Shown: in pieces, positions 1 through 7,432 of the stretch
Numbering within the stretch: the stretch's first letter is position 1
How the letters are laid out: every line of letters begins with the position of its first letter
Assembly (NCBI RefSeq): GCF_024256385.1
Contig: NZ_JAMLFW010000001.1
Coordinates: 434,001-498,000 of the forward strand
Reading direction: 5' to 3'
DNA: 64,000 nucleotides
From: Anatilimnocola floriformis
Lineage (GTDB): Bacteria; Planctomycetota; Planctomycetia; Pirellulales; Pirellulaceae
The notes under the pieces: model-generated
What the model saw: the letters and a program-made list of their open reading frames with translations, nothing else
The model's database searches: none
Told to the model about the DNA's origin: nothing
Made by a program: the position numbers and the translations under genes

Positions 1-505
1 CCGACGCGCCGATTTGATCGTTCACGTCGCTGCGAATTTGCCGGACGCGCTTATCGAGTCGACTAATGTCTTCGGTCAGCGTTTTGCCTTGCAGCACGGC
101 GAGATTGCGCACGCTCGCGCTATCGGGCTGATTGAGAATGTCGTTGACGCTGTTGAAGAAATTACTGAGCGACGTGCTCAGGTCGGTGTCGCTCAATTCG
201 CCGATCAGCGATTCGAGCTGCACGTAAGTGTTGTCTTGCGCTTGGCTGTTGGCCAGGTCGCTCGAAGCATTGCGGACTCGCTCTTCGAGAAAGCGATCGG
301 TTTGCTGCACCACAGCCGAAGCCGTGACACCGAGACCCAAGAGCAGGCCGCCGTAGCGCTGCGTCGGTCCGGGCGTGAGGACCAGTTTCTGGCGGATGTA
401 CCCAGGCGTGTTGGCATTGGATACGTTGTTGCTCGTCACCTGCAGCCCGAGTTGGGCTGCAATGAGCGCGTTGTTCGCGATCTGCATCGAGCTGAAAAGT
501 GTCAT
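1..505 (-). CDS. flgK: Flagellar hook-associated protein FlgK (N-terminal part, cut by window edge)
   Basis: Hook-filament junction protein; only the first 168 codons lie in the window and the frame runs open off base 1. The ATG is the complement of 503-505. The N-terminus reads MTLFSSMQIANNAL and is followed by the flagellar rod/hook signature LQVTSNNVSNANTPGYIRQ, then a helical stretch with LLGLGVTASAVVQQTDRFLEE and repeated DLSTSLSNFFNSVNDI-type text, which is the usual FlgK order. It is the last gene in the window of the flagellar run on this strand, after flgN, the likely FlgK/FlgL chaperone. Assignment to FlgK rather than FlgG rests on the RQ-LVLTPGP and GVTAS segments and on the adjacent flgN. 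Confidence 0.88.
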   Translation of the reverse strand, partial: MTLFSSMQIANNALIAAQLGLQVTSNNVSNANTPGYIRQKLVLTPGPTQRYGGLLLGLGVTASAVVQQTDRFLEERVRNASSDLANSQAQDNTYVQLESLIGELSDTDLSTSLSNFFNSVNDILNQPDSASVRNLAVLQGKTLTEDISRLDKRVRQIRSDVNDQIGAS

Positions 506-582
506 GCCAAAATCTTCGCAGCGAGTACGCCGAGCCTTGTTGTTGCAGCGAGTGCGCTAAGTTGTTTTCTTTCGTCGTCGAA

Positions 583-1152
583 TTATGCGTCGTGGTCGAC
601 CAGTCCACCGCGGGCGTGCAGCCCTCCTTCTCCTACTCCATACGTCGGCTGTAAACGGCCTCCGGTAGCGATAATCTCTAGCAATTGCGACACATGCAGC
701 AGCGAACGCTGGGCCACAACCCAATTTGTCAGGCTTTGGGTTTGCAACAGACGCATGCGACTCGCTGTAGTCGCCAGTTCCTTGCGCAGCTTCTCGCCGC
801 TCGAGCCCTTCGTGGCGGGCACGGTGCGGTTCGCTAGCGACGTCATGCTGTCCCCTGGCAGCCCTTCGCGCTGGGCGGCAGCGAGCAATTCTTCGCGCCG
901 AGCGTGGCAAACCTGCAGACGTTCGAGCAGAGATTGTTCGCGTGTTTGCAATTCGCCCATGCCGGAGACATCGACGCTCGCCAGGCGGGCCCGCTTTTCG
1001 GCGAGCACTTCAAATAGCTCTTCCTGTGTGCCGCTGAGCTCGGCGAGCAACTGCGTGATCGCTTGTTCCCAATCGATCTTGGCCGGTGGATTCACTGCCG
1101 GCACGACAACCGAAGTTGAAGCAGAGGCGGAAGTGGCAAGAGTGGTCGTCAT
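583..1152 (-). CDS. flgN: FlgN-like flagellar export chaperone
   Basis: A 189-residue, mostly helical acidic protein with the FlgN pattern: a central 'ELSGTQEELFEVLAEKRARL' helix followed by 'LQTREQSLLERLQVCHARREELL' and an 'NW' motif (LLQTQSLTNWVVAQRSL) near residue 145. FlgN binds hook-associated proteins in the cytoplasm before export; its position between flgJ and flgK fits that role. Coiled-coil tendency is strong and no membrane segment is seen. The first about 25 residues are Ala/Ser/Val-rich, so a later start is possible. Similarity is by pattern only, as FlgN families are poorly conserved. Confidence 0.75.
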   Translation of the reverse strand: MTTTLATSASASTSVVVPAVNPPAKIDWEQAITQLLAELSGTQEELFEVLAEKRARLASVDVSGMGELQTREQSLLERLQVCHARREELLAAAQREGLPGDSMTSLANRTVPATKGSSGEKLRKELATTASRMRLLQTQSLTNWVVAQRSLLHVSQLLEIIATGGRLQPTYGVGEGGLHARGGLVDHDA

Positions 1153-1223
1153 AGGAATCGATTTATCGAGAGAGAGTTATTGTGCTGAGTTGAGGGGGAG
1201 CCCCTCGGGCGATCTTCAATCAA

Positions 1224-1538
1224 TTACGAGCGTTGCAGCATGAACATGTCGTACATGGGCCCGGCGAAGGACTCGGCCGAAGCATCGGTCAGCTTCTCTG
1301 ACAGGATCTGATCGAGCTGCCCTTGGAAAACTTCTTCGGCGCGACCGCCGTGAAAGTAGGCCGGCTTTTCGACCGTCTTCCGCATCGAAGCCAGAGTTTG
1401 ACCGAACATCGTTTGTCCCACAAAGTCGGTGAAGGCCTTCTTCGTCTCGCCGGGCGAGTGCTTGGCTTGCGACTTCAACGGCGCGCCCGCGGCAGGATCG
1501 CGTGTGGGCATCGTCAGGTTGGCGGCGTTGATTTGCAT
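1224..1538 (-). CDS. flgJ: FlgJ-like rod-binding protein (no muramidase domain)
   Basis: 104 residues matching only the N-terminal rod-binding half of FlgJ: 'KKAFTDFVGQTMFGQTLASMRKTV', 'YFHGGRAEEVFQGQLDQIL' and the ending 'AGPMYDMFML'. The hydrolase half found in enterobacterial FlgJ is absent, as in many other bacteria where wall digestion is done by a separate enzyme. It would act in the periplasm as a scaffold for rod assembly. It sits 56 bases downstream of flgI in the same operon. Confidence 0.85.
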   Translation of the reverse strand: MQINAANLTMPTRDPAAGAPLKSQAKHSPGETKKAFTDFVGQTMFGQTLASMRKTVEKPAYFHGGRAEEVFQGQLDQILSEKLTDASAESFAGPMYDMFMLQRS

Positions 1539-1594
1539 GATGGAAGACTTCGGTTGAGCGGAGCGTTGATTGAGCGAGCGAGGAGCGACGGCGA

Positions 1595-2659
1595 CTATTC
1601 GATGATTAGTTCGCCATACAGGGCCCGTTTGTGCTTCAGCATCTTGACGATGTCGATCACGTCTTCGGCGGGAACCTTGAGCGTATTGAGAGCGTCGACC
1701 AGAGCGGCCAGCTTCGGCTTTTGCGTATCAGCCGAAGGATTCACTTCGACAAATTGATTCACTTGTTCGCCGCCGACTTGAATCAGGCGATTCTTGTGCA
1801 TGACGGCAACCGGCCCGATTTCGACGTCAGCTCCGACGATGACGGCGAGCTTCCGTTCGTTGATGATCACGGTCGTATCGGTCTGCGGCCGACCGACGCG
1901 AGTTTCCATGAGCACCGAGGCGAACAACGCCGGGTTGTCGGCATAGGTCGGAGGAATGGTGACTTGCACACGCACCTGATCGATGGCTCGGGCAACACCC
2001 TCGTTGCTGCTGCCGAGCGAGAAATCGCGTTCGCGATTGATGTTTTGTTCGACCAGGTTAGTCATTTGGAACGTGGCGTGATCCTTGTTCATCACCAGCA
2101 ACAGCTTGCCGTCCTTGACGAACTCGTTCTGGAACTTCTTTTCGACCTGGCAACCGCCCGAAATCGTGCCGGTTTGCGAGCGGACGATGTCGTCGATCGA
2201 GATCTGACCCTTGGCCAGACCATACACGGTCGAGTCACCCGGTACGGGACCATGGAGTTCGGTAAGCATCAGGTAGCCACCTTCGAGGCTCTTGGCGCTC
2301 ATCGCGCTGACTTTGCAGTCGAGCAAGTCGCCTTGCTGAGCGCCGCCGGCGGGAACCGTGACGGTGAGAAAAACCATCGCGACGTTCTTCACGCCCTTCA
2401 GTTCGTCCAGCATCGTTTGACCCTTGGGGTCGTTGCCGATGCGATGACCCATCAGTTCCATGTAGCGAGCGAGGGCCCGCATGGTGGTCTTCGAGTCGCC
2501 ATCGCCGGTCCCTTTCAAACCCACCACCAGGCCCATGCCGTGCAGCGTGTTCTCTTCCTGACCCTTGATGCGGCAGACATCGCTGAGCTTGATCTCGGCG
2601 CGGGCGGTGCTGGCGAAGAGGCCCAGCAGGCAAGCGGTGGTGAGAAGGATGTTTTTCAT
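1595..2659 (-). CDS. flgI: Flagellar P-ring protein FlgI
   Basis: 354 residues, the usual FlgI length. The start chosen (complement of 2657-2659) gives a clean signal peptide, MKNILLTTACLLGLFASTARA; the open frame continues 64 codons upstream but that part overlaps flgH and has no signal. The mature protein opens with 'IKLSDVCRIKGQEENTLHGMGLVVGLKGTGDG', the hallmark of FlgI, and ends with 'DVIDIVKMLKHKRALYGELIIE', also canonical. FlgI forms the periplasmic peptidoglycan ring of the motor. The presence of both FlgI and FlgH implies a diderm envelope with an L-ring and a P-ring. Confidence 0.97.
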   Translation of the reverse strand: MKNILLTTACLLGLFASTARAEIKLSDVCRIKGQEENTLHGMGLVVGLKGTGDGDSKTTMRALARYMELMGHRIGNDPKGQTMLDELKGVKNVAMVFLTVTVPAGGAQQGDLLDCKVSAMSAKSLEGGYLMLTELHGPVPGDSTVYGLAKGQISIDDIVRSQTGTISGGCQVEKKFQNEFVKDGKLLLVMNKDHATFQMTNLVEQNINRERDFSLGSSNEGVARAIDQVRVQVTIPPTYADNPALFASVLMETRVGRPQTDTTVIINERKLAVIVGADVEIGPVAVMHKNRLIQVGGEQVNQFVEVNPSADTQKPKLAALVDALNTLKVPAEDVIDIVKMLKHKRALYGELIIE

Positions 2660-2699
2660 GATGAAGCCAAGGTCAAAAAGGCGGCGAATAAAACTGCGT

Positions 2700-3515
2700 T
2701 TAAAACGGGCTGAAGACATCGAGCAGGCGAGTGACCCAGCCGCGTTTGTAAGCATCGCGGACGTGGCCGATTTCCTGCTTGCCGATGTGCAGATCGGCGA
2801 CATCTTCGCCCAGCACCAGGTTGCCGGGGCCGATGTTTTCACGAGCCACAATGCCGCTCAGCGAGCGAACCCACTGTTCATCGTTGCTGTTGATCTTCCA
2901 GTGAGCTTCGAGCACCACGTTGCCATTCGGCAGGATGTCGGCGACGGTGGCAGTGATGTTGAACTTGATCGATTCGGTCGTATCGAGCTCACCGGTCGCC
3001 CGGTACAACTGCGTGTGAGTGCCGCGAATCCGCTGATCGCCATCGGCTTGCGGATCGGGCTTCACATTGCGAAGACCATTGAGCAACACCCAGTCATTGA
3101 GCAGTGCATCCCACTGCGAAGCCTTGCGGCGTTGAATCTGGCCATCCGATGACAGCTTCGAACCAAGGTCGACGCGGATCTTAATGAGATCCCCTTTGCG
3201 AACTTCCTTCGGCGGCGGGATCGGTGTTTCGTACCAGCTGCTTCCCAGCATCGGGGCGCCTGGCTGACGTTGGTTCATCGATGCCGATTGCATGGCTTTG
3301 CGAGCAGCATAGAGGCTCGAGCTCGGGCCATCGATCACTTCGGGCTGCTGCGGTTGCGGGAAGGGATTCGACTGCTGTTGTTGCGGCTGCGGAAAGGGAT
3401 TCGATTGTTGCTGCTGTGGTTGGGGAAAAGGATTCGGCTGTTGGGCAGCAATCGTCGCAGCCATGGTGAACACCACGACGAGCGGCAGGCAGGAATGGCG
3501 AATCGAATGTTTCAT
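2700..3515 (-). CDS. flgH: Flagellar L-ring protein FlgH, without a lipobox
   Basis: 271 residues. The C-terminal half has FlgH landmarks: 'SKLSSDGQIQRRK', 'TATVADILPNGNVVLEAHWKI' and 'LSGIVARENIGPGNLVLGEDVADLHI'. FlgH forms the outer-membrane L ring and is normally a lipoprotein; here the signal peptide (MKHSIRHSCLPLVVVFTMAATIAAQQ) has no cysteine at the cleavage site, so a type I cleavage after AA is likely. Residues about 25-57 hold three copies of an NPFPQPQQ unit encoded by a 33-base tandem repeat. It lies 15 bases after flgA and 40 bases before flgI. Confidence 0.93.
   Translation of the reverse strand: MKHSIRHSCLPLVVVFTMAATIAAQQPNPFPQPQQQQSNPFPQPQQQQSNPFPQPQQPEVIDGPSSSLYAARKAMQSASMNQRQPGAPMLGSSWYETPIPPPKEVRKGDLIKIRVDLGSKLSSDGQIQRRKASQWDALLNDWVLLNGLRNVKPDPQADGDQRIRGTHTQLYRATGELDTTESIKFNITATVADILPNGNVVLEAHWKINSNDEQWVRSLSGIVARENIGPGNLVLGEDVADLHIGKQEIGHVRDAYKRGWVTRLLDVFSPF
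3352..3440. repeat. 33-base tandem repeat inside flgH
   Basis: Almost three consecutive copies of a 33-base unit (unit core GGGAAAGGATTCG plus a CTG-rich segment, as read on the plus strand) encode the SNPFPQPQQQQ repeats near the FlgH N-terminus. The copies differ by several synonymous changes, so the amino-acid repeat seems kept. The copy number could vary between strains. Confidence 0.75.
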
Positions 3516-3530
3516 GGCTTGATTCCTGCG

Positions 3531-4628
3531 TTAGCGGCGATTGAGGGGCGACGTGGCAGAAGCAGCTTGCACTTGCGACCGGCTGGTTTGCATGGCGTAG
3601 ACTTCGCCACGACGCAGGCCGGTGACGCGGACCGACATTTTGCGGCGATCGACAAACTCGACTTGAATCGTGTCGCCGTCGCTGCCGTCGGTGAGGGCTT
3701 TACCCGGTTCGCTGATCTGCAGGCCAGCGGCGATCGAGAAGACTTGGATTTCTTCGCCACGCTTCACCAGGCGGACCGTGCGAATCATGTCGCTGGTCAC
3801 CAGTTGGCCGGCGTTGAGCGTGCGGGCTGTTTCGCGACCAACAACCTGTTGCGGATCGATCATGATGGCTACGCCCCGTTGCAGCGAAACGGTTTGCAAT
3901 TGCAAGTCGCTCTCGGCGATCGAGTTGCCTCGTTCGATGGTGCGAATGACGGTCACCGCGCGGGCCGTGCCGGAAACTTCGGCTTCGACGGGCAAGCGAA
4001 TTGGAGCCGCTTCATTGCCGACGAGCAGCATGAACTGTTGGCGGCCCAGCCACGGCGACACACCGCCTTCGACCCGCACAATCGGTTGATCGGCGAGGGC
4101 TTGCACCACGCGGGGCGACATGGCCACTTCGGCTTGCCACTCGGCGGGAATTTCCGAAACGCCTTGCAGATGAGCGACAATCGCCTGACCAACACGGCCT
4201 TCGGCAGTCGCAGCAACTTCCGTTGCCTTGGACTTCTTCGGCGAGACCGGCACGATTTGAATGGCAACCACTTCTTGAATCGGCTTCTGGGCGACGGTCG
4301 CCGTGCCGATGCGAATCTGCGTGACTTCCGAGCCGCTGAAGCGATGTTCGCGAAGCGACACGCCGCTCAGTTGCAGCAGCTGTTGCACTTCTTGTCGCTT
4401 GAGCAACTTCGGCACATCCGGCGAAGGAGCCGGAACCAATGCAATCCCTTCGAGCAACCGAGCTTCGGTGGCATCGCTCGTAGTGACTTCGGCAACATCC
4501 CCAAGGCGCACAATGCCACGAGCCACGACCGCTTCGCTGCGGAATTGAATGTCCGCCGCATCGGCAGCCGCCTGGCTGGCGAGCAGCAGCAGCGTGTAAA
4601 GGCAAGTTTGGGAAATGTGACGTTTCAT
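3531..4628 (-). CDS. flgA: Flagella basal body P-ring formation protein FlgA
   Basis: 365 residues from the ATG complementary to 4626-4628, which yields a signal peptide (MKRHISQTCLYTLLLLASQAAA). The C-terminal third carries the SAF/FlgA core: 'GTARAVTVIRTIERGNSIAESDLQ', 'VVGRETARTLNAGQLVTSDMIR', 'VKRGEEIQVFSIAAGLQISEPGKALTDGSDGDTIQVE'. FlgA is a periplasmic chaperone for P-ring (FlgI) assembly. The N-terminal 200 residues are longer than in the enterobacterial protein and hold an extra beta-rich region. It is followed 15 bases later by flgH, so the two are probably co-translated. Confidence 0.92.
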   Translation of the reverse strand: MKRHISQTCLYTLLLLASQAAADAADIQFRSEAVVARGIVRLGDVAEVTTSDATEARLLEGIALVPAPSPDVPKLLKRQEVQQLLQLSGVSLREHRFSGSEVTQIRIGTATVAQKPIQEVVAIQIVPVSPKKSKATEVAATAEGRVGQAIVAHLQGVSEIPAEWQAEVAMSPRVVQALADQPIVRVEGGVSPWLGRQQFMLLVGNEAAPIRLPVEAEVSGTARAVTVIRTIERGNSIAESDLQLQTVSLQRGVAIMIDPQQVVGRETARTLNAGQLVTSDMIRTVRLVKRGEEIQVFSIAAGLQISEPGKALTDGSDGDTIQVEFVDRRKMSVRVTGLRRGEVYAMQTSRSQVQAASATSPLNRR

Positions 4629-4641
4629 GGTTCGTTTCAGT

Positions 4642-4675
4642 GTTCGAAGACGTGTTCTTTCGCAGAGCGAAACAA
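4642..4675. repeat. Dispersed hairpin repeat, CTTTCGC family, copy 1
   Basis: The sequence contains CTTTCGC-AGA-GCGAAA (4657-4672), preceded by GTTCGAAGACG. Closely related text occurs at 30532-30570 and 52881-52906, always between genes. Here it fills the flgG-flgA gap, 29 bases upstream of the flgA start as transcribed. It may act as a processing or attenuation hairpin within the operon or be a small mobile repeat. Confidence 0.6.
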
Positions 4676-4677
4676 CA

Positions 4678-5481
4678 TTAGCGACGCAGGTTCGAGATGA
4701 GTTGCAGAATCTGGTCACCGGCTTGAATGGCCTGGCTGTTGAGTTCGAACGACCGTTGCGTCGTGATCAGATCGATCAGTTCCGACACCGGTTCGACGTT
4801 CGAGGCTTCCAAGAATCCCTGACGCAACACGCCGAGGCCTTGCAGACCAGGCGTGCTCGGCAGAGCTTGTCCCGAAGAATCGGTGATCGAGTACAGATTT
4901 TCGCCCAGCTTGAGCAAACCTTCCGGGTTCGGGAACGAAGCGAGTTCGAGCTGACCTTGCTGGGCGAGTTGTTGTTGACCGGCTTGCTGAGCCAGCACGC
5001 GACCATCGGCGGTGATCGAGACAGCCGTGGTATCAACTGGCAAAGTGATGTTCGGCACGAGCAAGCGGCCGGTCGCGGCGCTGCCGATGACCAGCTGATT
5101 GTTGGCGTTGATCGAGAAGTTGCCGGCCCGCGTGTAAACCGATTGGCCGGTGAACGGGTCCTGCACTTGGAAGAAGCCTTGGCCTTCGATGGCGACATCG
5201 AGTGGGCTGCCGGTGTCTTGAAAGGCGCCCTGAGCAAACTTAGTTTGAATGCTCTGGATCTTCGTACCGAGACCCACCGATGTGCCGGTCGCGGTCGGGT
5301 TCTGCTGCGAGTCTTGGGCACCGGGAAACTTGTAGTGGCGATAGAACAAGTCTTCGGTGTTGGCCCGGCCCTTCTTGAAGCCGGTCGTGTTCACGTTCGC
5401 CAAGTTATTGGCGATGACGTCGAGCTTGGTTTGCATCGCCTCCATGCCCGTGGCGGCGGTGTATAAGGTTTGCACGCTCAT
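4678..5481 (-). CDS. flgG: Flagellar distal rod protein FlgG
   Basis: 267 residues (family about 260). N-terminus MSVQTLYTAATGMEAMQTKL followed by the rod signature DVIANNLANVNTTGFKKGR. The middle holds 'GQGFFQVQDPFTGQSVYTRAGNFSINANNQLV', and the C-terminus 'GFLEASNVEPVSELIDLITTQRSFELNSQAIQAGDQILQ' is the FlgG/FlgF closing motif. FlgG builds the distal rod, through the L and P rings encoded just downstream. The start codon is unambiguous. It lies 36 bases after flgF. Confidence 0.97.
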   Translation of the reverse strand: MSVQTLYTAATGMEAMQTKLDVIANNLANVNTTGFKKGRANTEDLFYRHYKFPGAQDSQQNPTATGTSVGLGTKIQSIQTKFAQGAFQDTGSPLDVAIEGQGFFQVQDPFTGQSVYTRAGNFSINANNQLVIGSAATGRLLVPNITLPVDTTAVSITADGRVLAQQAGQQQLAQQGQLELASFPNPEGLLKLGENLYSITDSSGQALPSTPGLQGLGVLRQGFLEASNVEPVSELIDLITTQRSFELNSQAIQAGDQILQLISNLRR

Positions 5482-5517
5482 GTTGTCGTCCCTGACAAGT
5501 CGAGTGAATGTTGTTCG

Positions 5518-6273
5518 TTAGACTTTGAGCATTCGCGAAATAAGCGAAGCCGTGATCTGATCGTGAGTCTGCATCAAGCGGATGTTCGTTTCGTAGGCTC
5601 GCGAAGCGGTGATGAGCTCGGTCATCTCTTGCAGCGAGTTCACACCCGAAACTTCCGTAAAGCCGCTACGCACGCGGCGATCTTCGGGCTGAACGGGATC
5701 CCAGCGATCGGTCGTGTTTTGAAAGTAGTTCTGGCCGACCTTTTGCAAATCGGCGACGTTCTGCGGCCGACGCAAACCGATCTCGCGAACATCGCCGGCC
5801 TGGCGAATGCGGCCGCCACTGAGCAGTTCCCAGGGCAGGCGAGCGTCGAGTTGAATCGTCGCGCCATCGCTGCTGAGAACCGGATCGCCATCGGCGGTTT
5901 GCAGTTGGCCTTCGTGATTGGTTTGGAAGTTGCCGGCCCGGGTGAGCAGCTGCTGATCGCCGCGCTGAACCATGAAGAACAGCTGCGGCATCTCGATGGC
6001 CATGTCCGTCGGCACGCCGGTCGGCTTGAACGTTCCCAGGCGAAACTCCGTCGCCGTCGAAGCCAGTTCTACACCGCCACCGATATCGTTGCGGCCGCGC
6101 GAGCCACGCATTTCCATGCCCCGCTCAATCGCTTCGCTGTCGCGCGATTCGAGCAGAGCCAGCTCACGCTTGAACCCGACCGTATCCACGTTGGCCAGAT
6201 TGTTGCTGATGATCTCAACCTTCTGGCTGAGAGCATTGGCTCCGGCGGCGGCGGTATAGAGTCCGTAGAACAT
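5518..6273 (-). CDS. flgF: Flagellar proximal rod protein FlgF
   Basis: 251 residues from the ATG complementary to 6271-6273 (MFYGLYTAAAGANALSQKVE), which puts the conserved EIISNNLANVDTVGFKR at the usual place; the frame is open further upstream but that text is not flagellar. The C-terminus 'GFTEVSGVNSLQEMTELITASRAYETNIRLMQTHDQ' is typical of rod/hook family proteins. Assigned to FlgF rather than FlgG because it is shorter, precedes a clear FlgG and lacks the FlgG central pattern. It is the first gene of the flagellar operon. Confidence 0.9.
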   Translation of the reverse strand: MFYGLYTAAAGANALSQKVEIISNNLANVDTVGFKRELALLESRDSEAIERGMEMRGSRGRNDIGGGVELASTATEFRLGTFKPTGVPTDMAIEMPQLFFMVQRGDQQLLTRAGNFQTNHEGQLQTADGDPVLSSDGATIQLDARLPWELLSGGRIRQAGDVREIGLRRPQNVADLQKVGQNYFQNTTDRWDPVQPEDRRVRSGFTEVSGVNSLQEMTELITASRAYETNIRLMQTHDQITASLISRMLKV

Positions 6274-6616
6274 GCTGAAGAGCGACCGACAAGTGTTTGG
6301 AAAAGACCGCAGCGACCAAAGTGCTCGCCACGGCAGTTGGCCCTCTAAGGCAAGCTCCATGCCAGATGCGGCAGAATGCATTTCGCGAGCTGTTGCTAGC
6401 GGAACTAAAATGAAACGCCGCAGAACTTTGCGCGAGCTCTTTGCAATACAATTACGACCTTCCAATCAACTCGCTAGCAATCGGCAAAGCGCAGAATGTG
6501 CCGATGTGCAAAGGCGAAACTTGCCGAATCCGAAGTAGCTGAATTCGCCAGAATTCAGATGTTCGCTCACTCGAAGCTCTCTGAATTCTGGCGGATTCAG
6601 CTACAGCAACTTTTCC
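6274..6616. other. Intergenic region between divergent flgF and the rRNA methylase gene
   Basis: About 340 bases without a convincing gene. It must hold the flagellar operon promoter (minus strand) and the methylase promoter (plus strand). A possible sigma-54-like site on the minus strand (6315-6330) lacks the invariant -12 GC and is not called. The right side carries the long palindrome listed separately. Confidence 0.5.
6535..6604. repeat. Long inverted repeat (24-base arms), dispersed element
   Basis: Left arm 6535-6558 begins GTAGCTGAATTCGCCA; right arm 6581-6604 is its reverse complement with 23 of 24 positions matching; the loop is 22 bases. It ends 13 bases before the methylase start. 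Sixteen bases of the same arm recur exactly at 35624-35639, so this is a dispersed family and not just a local hairpin. It could fold as a strong stem in the methylase leader. Confidence 0.85.
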
Positions 6617-7432
6617 ATGCTCCCACCCATCTCCAGCCTGCAAAACCCCCGCATCAAGCAAGCCATCAAGCTGCGCGACCGCCACGGCCGCGACGATCAA
6701 CGGCGAATCATCCTTGATGGACGGCGAGAAATCGAACGGGCTCTCGCTGCCGGCGTGCAGTTGACGGAACTCTTCATCGAAGCGGATGTGCTGTCGCCGG
6801 AGGATGAAAAGAAACTCGTCCGCAACGCGAGAAACTGCGGCGCTGACGTGCTGGATGTTTCTGCGCTGGTGATGCAGAAGCTCGCCTTTGGAGAACGTCA
6901 CGAAGGGATCGTCGCGACCGCCAAGGTTCCCGATTCAAGCCTTACTGCTTTCGCCGCGGTACTGGCAAAGCGATCAACTCCGCCGCTGATAGCAATCGTC
7001 GAAGGCTTGGAAAAACCCGGCAATCTCGGCGCGATCCTGCGCACCGCCGATGCTGCAGGAGTGAGTGGGCTGATCGTCTGCGCCGGGCGGACCGATCTCT
7101 ATAACCCCAACGCCATTCGCGCCAGCCTCGGCGCAATCTTCACCGTGCCTGTTGCTGCCGCCAATCGTGCTGAGACGTTGAACTTCGTGAAGCAGCAGCA
7201 GCTGAAAGTTTTCGCGGCCCGCGTCGACGGCGCTGTCGACTATGCTGCCGTCGATTACCGAGTTCCGTGCGCCATCGTCCTCGGTAGCGAAGCCGAAGGA
7301 TTGACGCGCGAGTGGCACACCAGCGATGTGCAAGCCATCCGCCTGCCGATGCAAGGCAAGGTTGATAGCCTCAACGTCAGCGTTACGGCTGGTGTGATCT
7401 TCTACGAAGCGCTGCGGCAACGAGGAAACTAA
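6617..7432 (+). CDS. TrmH/SpoU-family RNA 2'-O-methyltransferase
   Basis: 271 residues. An N-terminal substrate-binding domain (SLQNPRIKQAIKLRDRHGR..RRIILDGRREIERAL) is followed by the SPOUT knot with its three motifs: EGLEKPGNLGAILRTADAAG (about residues 129-148), CAIVLGSEAEGLTREW (about 217-232) and IRLPMQGKVDSLNVSVTAG (about 240-258). Such enzymes methylate ribose in 23S rRNA or tRNA with S-adenosylmethionine. The substrate cannot be read from sequence; it is closest in layout to the RlmB/TsnR group. Its stop overlaps the stop of the convergent waaA by two bases. Confidence 0.93.
   Translation: MLPPISSLQNPRIKQAIKLRDRHGRDDQRRIILDGRREIERALAAGVQLTELFIEADVLSPEDEKKLVRNARNCGADVLDVSALVMQKLAFGERHEGIVATAKVPDSSLTAFAAVLAKRSTPPLIAIVEGLEKPGNLGAILRTADAAGVSGLIVCAGRTDLYNPNAIRASLGAIFTVPVAAANRAETLNFVKQQQLKVFAARVDGAVDYAAVDYRVPCAIVLGSEAEGLTREWHTSDVQAIRLPMQGKVDSLNVSVTAGVIFYEALRQRGN

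Noticed and set aside
6315-6330. Sigma-54-like site TGGCGAG-N4-TTGGT on the minus strand upstream of flgF
   Set aside because: The spacing fits, but the essential GC of the -12 element is GG, so evidence is too weak to call it.
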